Below, in pieces: positions 25,601 to 36,962 of a stretch of 64,000 bases of DNA. Positions within the stretch are counted from its first letter, which is position 1, and each line of letters starts with the position of its first letter. Source of the stretch: Paulownia fortunei (taxonomy: Eukaryota; Streptophyta; Magnoliopsida; Lamiales; Paulowniaceae). Both the position numbers and the translations under genes were made by a program. The stretch lies in NCBI GenBank assembly GCA_019321725.1, contig JAGSPU010000052.1:1-64000 (forward strand), in the 5' to 3' direction. The notes beneath the pieces are model-generated. The model made no database searches. It was given only the letters and a program-made list of their open reading frames with translations, and was not told the DNA's origin.

Positions 25601-28600
25601 GTAGTGCGGCAAAATCGTCTTAGTTCAAATTTCGAGCTGATTTTTAACACCATGAGCCTACAAAACCAAGTTTTGGATGTTCAATTACATTAAACTTTGA
25701 ATTATCCACAGTGAGGACAAAAGAACATGTGTGCATGAGTCTATCACTATATGCAAATTGCGCAAAAGAAATATTCTCACATGAAACCACAGTAAAGCAA
25801 CATAAAATAAGTTGATTGATAAAGATTCTCAAAGCCCGTGCATGCAAAGATGAAGTTCAATCACCTATTATCTCCCAAGATCCAGAATCCCCTGTCTACT
25901 CTAAAAATTCAGAGGCAGAGAACAAATCGTACAAAATATCCGTAAACGAGAAACAAGATAATCAAATAGATGTGAAACAAGAAAGAAAGAGACTTATTGA
26001 TCACAAGTAATCTTTTAATGTGAACACTTGAATTGGCAATAATAGACTTATTGGCATCCCCACCCAGCTACTCCATCCCATAAATACACACATTACCCAC
26101 ATTTACTTTACTTAAATTAGCATGGCAGAGACGGAGCATCACGAAATCATCGCCATGCTACAAATATCAAGGTACCATTCTCACCTAGCTCAGGAAAAAT
26201 ATGGACAGAGAATCACTACGTGGAAGAGAGATTTTACTTGTAGCGTTCACAAAAGTGCAATGCCATTTCACCAACAGCTGCTCCACTAACAATGACCTTC
26301 GCACCTGAATCTGCAACTGCTTTAATTAGCTCCTCAACCTTAGCTTCTTCAGTCTTTGCATAGTTTTCAAGCTGCAAAAAGACAAGACATATAGGATAGA
26401 AGTGTATCAACCCTATCAGCAGTGCAACATAACTTTTGAATTAAATTATTAAGTTTGCTCACCATGAAGGACATATGTCTATTAAATCTTTTAGGCTCTT
26501 GTAAGAGGACAACCAGGAGGCAAAGCTAGAAGTTGTTAATTCCCAAAAAAAATTGTATAGATAAACCATCTCAAAAACCAAAGCTCGAAAAAAATAAGTG
26601 ATTAACATTAACTATGGGCCTTTAGACTAAATAGATCCATGCAAGAAGATCATTTATCTGTATACTCCCTCCATCACAATTAAATGCCCTTTCTTATTTT
26701 TTATTTTTAATATTTGTTTTATTTTTGTTTTATTTTATTTTTTATATTTCTTTTGGGTGGGTGGGATGTTCTCTAATACAGCTCCCTTCCAAAAGCATCT
26801 TTAAAGTAGGTAGTGCTACACTGACATTGGATTCTCAACCCGTACCTGCTCAGCATTATGAATAAGAACAGTTCCTTTGGTTTCTGTTGCAGTGTATTCA
26901 ACACCTCCAGCAAAAACAGCAACCTGAAACAGTGAATAACTGATCAAATTCATCATGCAGACGGAGTCACCCAAAGCAATCTAGACAAAACAATAAAGAT
27001 AGATCTGTCCATGAACACCAGAAAATAGTAATAATACAAACTAAGAGCAATAAGCGTGAGCGTGCCAATCAAAAAACACATTTCTGCATATAAATGAAGT
27101 TTCAGTTCTGCTGTCATGATTTATCAGTGCTCACTATAACACCACCTGGCCCACCTCCACCCCCACAAATCCCAAAAAGAGCCTGTACAGTTTAATTGTT
27201 TTTCTTGTTCTTCAGGTTTACTCTTGATTTATAAATTAATAGGATGAAACTTTAGATATTCCAAAAGCAAGCACCTCTATTTTAGTTTGTGAGTTCTGAC
27301 AAGAAGATATATTGGCCCATTCTGGTACGCCTTCTTTTCTAGATAAGTGTTTTACAACATCAAGCAGCCATGGCAACAAAAAGAAATAACAGCAACACTT
27401 GTACAGGCATATTTTACTAAAACACATCAACCCATGGCTATAAATGCATCATAGAACATGGCTATCCCGGATATATCTCAATGCATCATAAATAATATTC
27501 CCAAATAAAACACAATAGGCCTCAGCTTTGTTAGATGCACGGAGAACAAGAAAGAAACAATTATGACAGCAACCAGACAGAATAAATGCAATTTAATACT
27601 CACCTTTTAGCCTTTTTCCACCTTCTCTTTTTATTAGTTCTTCCCAACAGCTTCCCAACAGCATCATTTCTTCAATACCATGCCTCGAACTACAATGGAA
27701 TCATGCAGACCTCCACCCAAGAGCTTTGCAACTCTGACATTATCCACGTTGAAGTTAAGAGGGTTCTTGGGGCATATTTGTTATACAGGCCTGCAAAGAA
27801 AATACCTTGCCACTCAGCAATATCAAAAGGTAGATTTTTAAAGAAGTACATCAACAGTAAGGATAAATTTACTTCAGCAATGAGAGGACACAATATATCC
27901 TCTTGGCCAAATTGCTTGCTGGCTACTGCAGATCTCATTCGTGAAATGACATCATCTTTATCTCTCACGTTCATATTTTTAGAACCTTCCTCAACCAATT
28001 CCTCCAATATCTCAACTGTCTGCAAAAACACGATGCTAATCAATGAGGAAAGGCTACTAAAGCTGTTCACCTTCACTACAATGAGATTGACAATGTCAAA
28101 CCTTATTAATTGCCTTTGTGTATCCAATGATTATCTCACTAGGGTGCAGTCCCATCCTAATGAGTTCCTCAGCATTTTGAAGAAGTTCCCCAGCAAATGA
28201 AACAGTCAAATTAGCTCCATCCCCAATTTCCTCTTGCTGTGCTTTCCCAGCCAAAACTAAAATTTTGGCCGCAGGATGCTGAACCTCCAGCTCATTTACA
28301 ATTGTTGCAGCATCATTTGTGACAAAGAGCTTATCCAAATGATTGATAACCATCTTATTCATGCCTGAACAAGAAAATGGGAAAACGCATGATAGGCCGA
28401 AATGCCCCACAAGACTGATAAGGTTGTAAAAACTAGCATTATAACTTTAAAATATACTAGCATGTAGACATGGAAATAGAAGTGAAAGGAAAAGAACTCC
28501 AATTAAATAAATCAGAGTATTCCAGTTGGAAACTGGAAACATTACATTCAATGTAAGCTCTATTCGCTGGAGTATGGGAAGAAAACAAAGAAAAATATAA

Positions 28601-30260
28601 CAGCATCAATGACTAGAGAATAACATGCCCAAGTCAATCAATCTAAACTAGGTTAATGGATGCTTACAGGAGGATTTTTATAAATTCTTGAAAGGAAGAA
28701 TTGTTATCTTCTTAAGAAATCCACGCTAAAGCCTAATCCCACACTACACAATAAAACCTATATTTCCAGATTGATAATTGAATTTTCCACAATTGACCAT
28801 TAATTCAAAGGTTCCAAAGTAGAGTATTAATCGCACAAAAAAATGAATTCATCCGAAGACAGTGTATGCGATCAAGTTACAATGAAAGACTCAAACATAA
28901 TTTCCACATATAGAGGAAGGAGTTTGAAACTTGTAAAAAACAATAGGAGTTCAGGGGTCAATGTTTCAAGTAGTACTAAATCTGTTACTAGTGAAATAGC
29001 ATTTCATCAAGCCATAATTGTTTCTCTCATGATGAAGTTACCCACTAAGAATAACGACAAGCTTAAATTGTCTCAATTCTCTTCAAACTCGATTCAATAT
29101 TTTATAGATGAGCTTACATGAGGTCAATCCTAATTACAATTGAGCCTAGAAGGTAGTGTTTTGGGGAGCTCTTGTCTTATGGATTTACTGAGCACAATAC
29201 ACTCCTGTTTAGTCCTAGTTTGTCAAAGAACCATACTAAAACAAATCCAAATCTATATGCTCCAACAGTTTTAGTTCATCCAGACAAGAGATGGAACTAA
29301 CTCAATCACATTCTCTTACTGTGCCCATAAAATTGATATCTAATGCTTTTAGGAAGTCAAAAGATAAATTATTTCTTTTATTGCTATGAAGTTAACAACA
29401 AAGTATACTAGTATAACTTCTTTTATTGCTATGAAGTCAATGACAAAGTATGCCAATATAACTCTGTTCAAAATTCACCAAGTTTATGAGTCACCTAGGA
29501 TTTATTAGATCTGGTTTACAAAGAATTGTTGCGATCCATTGCGATCTGATTTAATAGTTCCCAATCAGACCCTAACATTCAAGCATTGTGTAAGCACGAG
29601 TAGTCTAAGCCACGCTGCGGCTTGACCTTACAAGACACTTGACCTTACAAGACAAGTAAATTACTTATAAACCTAAAGAACCTATCTTATTCTTCAATTA
29701 GAATTAATCAAAATCTAGTAATTTATACCAAGACCCTAAACCAAGGTACTAATATTAATCATACTTCTTTTACTTCTGCAACACTTCATCAAAATGATGT
29801 ACTCAAGGAGGATAGCATAGTTCCACAGGAGAATATGTGATTTAATATTTGAATCATAGAAAAAGAAAACTAAGAACTTCAACTAACTCAGCCTCACTTA
29901 AAGCTCATTAGTTGTGTGTGTGTATGTGGGTGGTGGGTTGGGGGTGGGGGCTGCGGGGTTAAGTACATTTCAAGCAAAACCCTATTAAACTAAGAAACTC
30001 AACATAAGATCAGATAGAAGCATACTCAACAAAACAAAAAAAATAATATAATAAATTTTCCAAAAGTGAGAATACCCTTTTAAAAAAGAAAAAGAAAGAA
30101 GAGATAAACCATTGGGGCCGAGGGAGGTGCGAGTAATGGTGGAGAGCTGCTTGCAGGCGTCGATGTTCTTCAGTACCGCCTCGTCCAGCCCCGACAGATG
30201 GCGATGCCCCTCTTTCAGCATTGCCTGTATTCCGTACGGCTGCATTGAGAACCCTACCAT
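22681..30260 (-). CDS. CCT8: CCT8, T-complex protein 1 subunit theta
   Basis: Thirteen exons: 30260-30110, 28364-28102, 28019-27873, 27790-27604, 26923-26846, 26371-26238, 25657-25585, 25505-25428, 25333-25211, 25031-24937, 24442-24234, 23488-23431 and 22746-22681. CCT8 is one of eight subunits of the cytosolic ATP-driven chaperonin that folds actin and tubulin; in Arabidopsis it is also needed for cell-to-cell movement of KNOTTED1. Evidence: MVGFSMQPYGIQAMLKEG at the start, the nucleotide-binding EEIGDGANLTVSFAGELLQN, KISSKFELRRFCRTT, STDSILDDLERAVDDGVNT and the tail IIMAKPAGGPKRDPAAGMDE. Start: the ATG at 30260. Frame breaks: one missing base in a G-run near 24291 (ACCAAAGGGGCAT), two extra A in exon 4, and a scrambled end of exon 4 (see findings). 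All other exons read cleanly and in phase. Confidence 0.9.
27604..27676 (-). other. Corrupted 3' end of CCT8 exon 4
   Basis: Exon 4 (27790-27604) is 187 bp where about 159 bp is expected. After GMVLK the frame is shifted by an extra A. Then GCTGTTGGGAA occurs twice in tandem, followed by an A-rich stretch only loosely matching the expected IKRVEKAK. The donor (AAAAG|GTGAGT) is intact. It could be a local assembly fault or a true lesion. Confidence 0.6.
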
Positions 30261-31401
30261 TTTCACGACGATATAAACCTAACTAAAATGGATCTGTTAG
30301 GAAAGAGTTCTTTATAGAATACACACTCGGACAAACTGTGAACGAACCAGCAGGATGGTTACTGTTATAATACTGCTGGAGTGAAACTGAGAAAGCCCTA
30401 GAAAGCCCCCACCGAGTCCAGTACGCTTAATGGCCGTGGATCTTTTGACCCGAATCCCGGAATTGGGCCCCTTAACTAATTACATATGATACTACTGATT
30501 TTTCTTGTAGTGACAAAAATCATCATTTTGAATTGTTTGAGATTAAACAAAGAAAAAACGAAAAACAAAAGAACACCTTTTGTTCATACTAGACCAAATG
30601 AGTCGAGTAGTTATCGCCACTCAAATCTTTTTATGCACCAATAAGATGATATTGTCACACACTTCAGCTTCGTTCAAGTTTAAAAATTATACTTCCTTCA
30701 TCACCTCCCCCCACCCCCACCCCCCCACCCCTCCAAAAAAAAAAAAGCTTTATTATTACGGCTAATACATCAATTTGGCTATTTTCCTTGTAATAATAAT
30801 AAGTAGTTTAATCATTTTTTAAAAAAATACTGATTAATTAAATAACAACAAAAATAGAGATTTAAGAGTTTTGTATCATCATAATTATTGAAGAATCTCA
30901 ATAATCACATTTAATAACGTGTTGTATCAAAGGGAGTAATTAGTTTATGATAAAGAGAATATAACTTTATATATTTGGGAATAAACTTTCAATTGTAAAC
31001 AGAATAATGAGATAATCGCTCTTAGTTTTGTCTTAATAGTCATCTTAAATAAAATGACACACGTTCATTCATCCATTTAAGAATAATACCTTATTCCAAT
31101 CCAACGTACTTCTTCCCATTTATTTTAAGACTCAAAATTTATGTAGAGCATATAGTTGGAACTCATGTGTATAACATTTGAAACTCAAAGAAACTACCAT
31201 AATTGGTACTGGAATGTAGAAGTGAAATAGAAATTGAATCATTCATAAATATATGATTGATATAATTTAATGTTATAAATACTCAATTTTAAAGAAATTA
31301 TTATTCATAAATTTATTTATTTCTAATTAATTAGGAAAGAACTTATATTTATATTTGATAAAATTATTCTCATAAACTAAACAAAAATATTTGATAAACT
31401 C
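30261..31401. other. Intergenic upstream of CCT8
   Basis: CCT8 promoter and 5' UTR at its left edge, then AT-rich DNA with a C-rich/poly-A patch near 30705-30748. No gene is recognised. Confidence 0.45.
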
Positions 31402-31984
31402 TAGTAATGATAATGGGTTGGGTCGGGTCTATCAAAACCCGACCCCTCAAGATTTTTATAGACTCGAATTCGAACTCACCCTAAACCTGAGGGTTAGTGA
31501 GCTGGACCCATTAAATTGATTTATAATTTTAAAAATATTAAAAATAATTTTTAAAAAATAATATAACCACAACTTTCTAATTATAAAAAAATAATATTAT
31601 CAATAAATAACTAATTATTTTAACTTATATATACATGTTGTAATTTTTAAAAAATTTAAAAAAATTAAATATACTTGTTACTTTTATATATTTAACTATT
31701 TATTAATTTTATATTACTATTTTAATTTATAATAGTATTATATTTATATTTTTTATGATTATATATAAGATACATATATTTTTCATATATATATAAATAT
31801 ATATTACATAAATACATAATAATAAAAAAAATATATATATATGCAACGTTTTAAGATAATCGAGTTCGGGTCTTAAAACTAAAACCTCATACCCTCATTG
31901 AAATATATTTGTAGCTTCAAAATTTACCCCAAGCGAGGTAGGTTCAGAGCGATCCGAATTTTACTTGAACCCATTATATCCCTA
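31402..31984. mobile_element. hAT-type MITE (583 bp)
   Basis: The inward-reading ends are TAGTAATGATAATGGGTT and TAGGGATATAATGGGTT, inverted repeats starting with the TAG common in plant hAT elements. Flanking 8-mers ATAAACTC (31394-31401) and ATAAAATT (31985-31992) agree at 6 of 8 positions, a plausible aged target duplication. GGGT/ACCC-rich subterminal zones flank an AT-rich core. No open frame. Confidence 0.6.
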
Positions 31985-32088
31985 ATAAAATTGAATCAAC
32001 AAAAAAAATATTTTATTTTTTTATATTATTTTTTTTTAACTTTTTATCTCGATATAGTCAATAATAAAAAATATATAAAATAATTTTT

Positions 32089-33356
32089 GTGGACTTGATT
32101 GAAATATATCCATCATACAGTTTTCTAAATGTCGATAGGGATGCAAAGCGTAAGCTGACTGTGAATTAAGTAATTGAGTAATGTAAAGTTTTTAATATTT
32201 TATCAGAAATATGTATATATGTAAGAATACCTTTATATTCTTTTATAAATATATAGAAATGTGAAGATATAAATATTTGAAATATAAATATATATAAATA
32301 CAGATATACTTGTATATAACATTACATATTTATATACATTTACATAAATGAATACATGAATGTTGTATATTATTAAATATATAAATACAGATATATAAAG
32401 ATACAAATATGAAACTATAAGTATATATAAATAACTATATTTACATAAATACAAATATTACAATGGTATGTGTGTATAAATTTATAAGTATACGTAAATT
32501 CATATAAATTATATATAACATGTATAAGTATGTACATATTCATATAAACTTAGATATAAATATATATGTATATATTAATTAAATTTATACTTGTAAATAT
32601 ATATATATAATATAAATATAAAAATATGAAAAATATGAAAAATATTTATACATAATTATATTTATACCAATTTATATAATTAAAATTTTGAAAATATATA
32701 AGTATAGGTGCATACATAGATATTTATAAAGATATATTTGTAAATACATAAATACATTTAAAAACTTCTATAAATATTTTTTAAAATATTTAAATGTTTA
32801 TATAAATATTTAATATGTACATTTATAGTTGTTTATGTACACAACTATATTAACAAATAGTATTATACCCAATAAATTTTTTGTACTATAAAGATGAATA
32901 TATATTTAATAATTCATTTATAATTAAATGGTATTATTTTTTTATATTTAAATGTACTTAATTTACAGTTTAATTTTAATAATTTATTAAATCGATCATT
33001 ATATATCAAATATTATATGTAAATATTATATTTATTATTATAATATTATAATATGTATAGATAATTTTTTTAATTAATTGATGAAACTTCACAAAAAAAA
33101 TTAATATTTCAAAATTAAGGGCAATTTAGACTTTTATTCACAAAAAAAATATAAATTATTACCTAATACCCTTTTTTAATTCATTATAATTTTCAACAAC
33201 ACTTTACAAGTACCATAAGTTTTTGCTTCTCAATTATTTTTTATTTTTTAATTTTTAATAATTATAAAAAATTCTCTAAAGAAAAAATTATTACAAACAT
33301 TTTTAATGAATTAATTCAAGAAGGAAATTATTTCGAGATATCACCCACTACGTGGC
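32089..33356. repeat. AT-rich direct repeat, copy A (about 1.27 kb)
   Basis: Starts at TGTGG (32089), passes through CATCATACAG and GCGTAAGCTGACTGTGA, and ends near TTTCGAGATATCACCC (about 33350). The same landmarks recur in the same order in copy C (34554-35795), over more than 1.2 kb. Most of the interior is A/T with TATA and ATATAAA motifs. Open frames inside, such as 32233-32454, are Tyr/Ile low complexity. Confidence 0.75.
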
Positions 33357-33838
33357 ACCATCATACACTCTTCTAACTCCCGATAGGGATGCGAAGCTAG
33401 CAGTGAGTTAAGTAATTGAGTAATATAAATTTTTTAACACTTTATCGAAAATATGTAGATATGTAAGAATACTTTTATATATTTTTTATAAATATATAGA
33501 AATATAGAAATGTGAAGATATAAATATTGGAAATATAAATATATATACATATTTATATACATTTACATAAATGAATACATGAATATTGTATATTATGAAA
33601 TATATAAATACATAAATATAAAGATACAAATATGAAACTATAAGTATATATAAATAATTATATTTACATAAATATAAATTTTATAATGATATGTATGTAT
33701 AAATTTATAAATATAAGTAAATACATATAAATTTATATATAACATATATAAGTATGTACATATTCATATATAGTTAGATATAAATATATATGTATTAATT
33801 AAATTTATACTCATAAATATATATAATATAAATATAAA
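33357..33838. repeat. AT-rich direct repeat, truncated copy B
   Basis: Begins directly where copy A ends (CATCATACAC, then GATAGGGATGCGAAG and GTGAGTTAAGTAATTGAG). It follows the first ~480 bp of the repeat and then breaks off into a different sequence at about 33839. A and B are therefore in tandem, with B cut short. Confidence 0.7.
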
Positions 33839-34553
33839 TTTCAGTAAGGAATGAAGATTCTATTTATTCTTTAATCTTTGTACATACAAAACATGAAAAA
33901 TAATATATTCATATTATTCATTTTTTATCATCATTACATTCCAAAATTTATTTTATTCGTGTCTAATTCCAGTCCTATATACCATTTGCCCCAAATAATT
34001 TTGCTTGTACGAGTTGAAGAATTTATCTTTATAGGTACCAATGGTAAATCTAAAATGTTGTGTATCATCCTAAAATTATACTAAAACTTTCACCAAATGA
34101 CATGCAATTTTTAAAGAAGAATAAATTGCATAAAACTCTAATGTGTTTTAGCAAAAGTAAAAAGAAAAATGGAAAACAAAGATTTGTATTAAAAAATACC
34201 TAGAAAACTCTAGTTATAATGTGATGTGTACAGGTACTTTGATATAGAATTGGAACGACATAAATTAGATTATTCTAAAATAATTTTATTCTAAACAACT
34301 ATTTGTTTGTTGGGTTCTTAGTTTCGATACAGACAGACAATTAAGAGTCTTGAAGTTGTCCGATTATATGCTTGAATGTCTAAAAAATTAAAATTTGAAC
34401 CTAAAAGTTGTAAAGTACAAATGAATTGACATATATTTGAAAATGCATTAATGGATGTTTATAGGTGTTTATGATGAGATTCAGGCCTTGTGAGGCTTTT
34501 TTAATATTTGGGCCATATGAGTCTTTTTGCTATGTTGGGTTAAAATTAATATT
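33839..34553. other. Non-repeat spacer between repeat copies B and C
   Basis: About 715 bp, AT-rich, not matching the flanking repeat. One 68-residue open frame (33878-34084, plus) shows no family resemblance. It could be a later insertion into copy B or a piece of an unrelated element. Confidence 0.5.
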
Positions 34554-35795
34554 TGTGGTTTTGATTAAAATATACTCATCATACAGACTTCTAACCCTTA
34601 AAATGAATGCGAAGCGTAAGCTGACTGTGAGTTAAGTAATTAAATAATGTAAATTTTTTAATATTTTATCGGAAATATGTATATATGTAAGAATACTTTT
34701 ATATTTTTTATAAATATATAAATATAGAAATGTGAAGATATAAATATTTGAAATATAAATATATAGAAATACATATATATTTGTATATAACACCTTACAT
34801 ACTTTTATACATTTACAATAATGAATACATGAATATTATATATTATGAAATATATAAATACAAATATATAAAAATACAAACATGAAACTATAAGTATATA
34901 AAAATAATTATATTTACATAAATATAAATTTTTATAGTGATATGTATGTATAAATTTACAAATATATGTAAATACATATAAATTTATATATAACATATAT
35001 AAGTATGTACATATTCATATATACTTAGATATTAAATTTATACTTGTAAATATATAATATAAATATAAAAAACATGGAAATATGAAAAATATTTATACAT
35101 AATTATATTTATACCAATATATATAATTAAAGATTTGAAAATATATAAGTATAGGTGAATACATATATATTTATAAAGATATTTTTGTAAATACGTAAAT
35201 ACGTTTAAAAATTTATATAAATATTTATTTAATTATTTAAATATTGATATAAATATTTAATATGTACAGATATATTTGTTTACGTACACAAATATATTAA
35301 TAAATAGTATTATACCCAATAAAATTTTTTGCACTATAAAGATAAATATATATTTAATAATTCATTTCTAATTAAATCGTACGATTTTTGTATATTTAAA
35401 GTCCTTAATTTACAATTTAATTTAAATAATTTATTAAATTGATCATTTATTTAGATATATTAATTATTATATGTAAATATTATATTTATTTTTATAATAT
35501 TATAATATGTATAGATAATTTATTTTAATTAATTGATAAAATTTCACAAAATAAATTACTATTTCAAAATAAGGGCGATTTAGACTTTTACTCACAAATA
35601 AGAATAATTTTATAAATTATTACCTAATACTCTTTTTTAAATCATTCTAATTTTAAACAGTAAAGTACTATAAGTTTTTGCTTCTCAATTATTTTTTATT
35701 TTTTAATAATTATAAATTTAAAAATAAAAATTATTACAAATATTTTTAATGAATTAATTCAACGTGGAAATTGTTTCGAGATATCACCCGCTTCA
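34554..35795. repeat. AT-rich direct repeat, copy C (about 1.24 kb)
   Basis: Full-length partner of copy A in direct orientation: TGTGG start, CATCATACAG, GCGAAGCGTAAGCTGACTG, and the end TTTCGAGATATCACCCGC. It ends about 130 bp before the TATA box of the kinase gene. Long direct repeats could be LTRs, but I find no primer-binding site or polymerase genes between A and C, so I leave the class open. Confidence 0.75.
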
Positions 35796-35918
35796 TGGCA
35801 GCACTTACAAAAAAAAAAAAAGAAAAAAAGGAGAGAAATAAATAAATCAAAAAATTATAATAAAAGAGAGGAGAAGAAAAAAGACCTACACAAAACACTC
35901 GCACACTCTCCCCCACGC

Positions 35919-35933
35919 ACATATATATACGTA
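35919..35933 (+). promoter_or_regulatory. TATA box of the MUT9-like kinase gene
   Basis: CACATATATATACG lies upstream of a GA-rich leader and about 1 kb before the start codon across a 5'-UTR intron. Placement is by position and composition; transcription would start at about 35960. Confidence 0.5.
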
Positions 35934-36318
35934 CATAGAGAGAGGGCAGGCAGGCAGTAGATGTTTTGTGTAGAGAGAGAAACAAAGAGGATAGCCATAG
36001 AATCTATAGCTACACACCGATACATTACAATTCACAACTCTTTCCCCTAATTGTAACCCTTAATTTCTTTTCTCCTTTTATTCGACTTTTACACCCGGAT
36101 TCAGCATCCGTCACTCTAAATTTTTTTTGATTCAAGCTTTAGATTCTTAATAACACATCTTTTTTTTTCCTTGAAAAAGGAGAAATATTTTTTAGGTAAA
36201 AGTATGTCATGGTGTTTTCACTGAAGATCTATTATTGATCGGTTGATCGAATTGGGTTCTTCAACTAGATTTTTTTCCGTGTTTTATCTCCGATCCTCCT
36301 GTTTTTGCTGTTTCTGAG

Positions 36319-36905
36319 GTACGATCTGTGGCCGCTTTTATTTATTTATTTTTATTTACTATTTATTTTTATTTTATTCAATGTACGGTGACAATGAACT
36401 ATTTAAACTTCTTTGATTATCGGTGAAGCCACTCGTAAGATGACTGTCACCGGATTATATTTTTTTTTTTCTCCAATTATTCTTGTGTTCAGTCTTTTAT
36501 TTTCCTGGGCTTATTATTTATTTTTGTTATTTTAGGATAATTATTGCATTAGGGTTTTGTACTTGCCGGTGTGTTTGGGTGATCTTGCCCAAAATCTTTG
36601 ATGAATGTTGACTAACTATAGATTGGACTAAGAATTTTTTTCTTGTTTTGTCTTTTATGTATGTGTTCACTGAGCTGCATTTTACTTCTTTCTTCCTTTT
36701 GGTTGGAAAATGCTGATTTTGAAGCCATACAAATAAGGACTGTGTGCATGTACTCAACTGTGTGAAAGTTTTGTTAAAAATAGTATCTTTAATGCAGCCA
36801 TTCTTTTAAATTTGGATAGTTTGTTTCTGGTCTTGATAAATTGAAAACTCATGCATTTTTTTGCCTTTGTAACATTGTTCTTACTTGACTGAAGATTCTG
36901 AGCAG
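36319..36905 (+). other. 5'-UTR intron of the MUT9-like kinase gene
   Basis: Donor TGAG|GTACGA at 36319 and acceptor CTGAGCAG ending at 36905 enclose 587 bp of T-rich sequence. The start codon follows 40 bp later. Leader introns are common in this kinase family, but this call rests on splice signals only. Confidence 0.6.
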
Positions 36906-36935
36906 AAGGTGGGAAGTGAGTGGGAGGTGATTTGC

Positions 36936-36962
36936 ATGGGTGACGATGCCAGAATTGCGTAG
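36936..36962 (+). promoter_or_regulatory. Short uORF overlapping the kinase start codon
   Basis: An ATG at 36936 opens an 8-residue frame (MGDDARIA) ending in TAG at 36960-36962. It is out of frame with, and spans, the main ATG at 36946. A ribosome starting there would skip the main start, so it could lower kinase output. Only the sequence arrangement is seen. Confidence 0.6.

Noticed and set aside
26661..26700. TACTCCCTCCATCAC-type sequence like one end of a Stowaway MITE in a CCT8 intron
   Set aside because: No matching inverted end or TA duplication was found within the intron. It may be a solo remnant, but that cannot be shown.
27586..28200. 204-residue plus-strand frame
   Set aside because: It lies antisense across CCT8 exons 2-4 and the introns between them. 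The minus strand has the conserved chaperonin sequence.
32233..32454. Tyr/Ile-rich minus-strand frame, repeated at 34805-34996
   Set aside because: Both lie in equivalent parts of the AT-rich direct repeats and are low complexity; no protein family resemblance.
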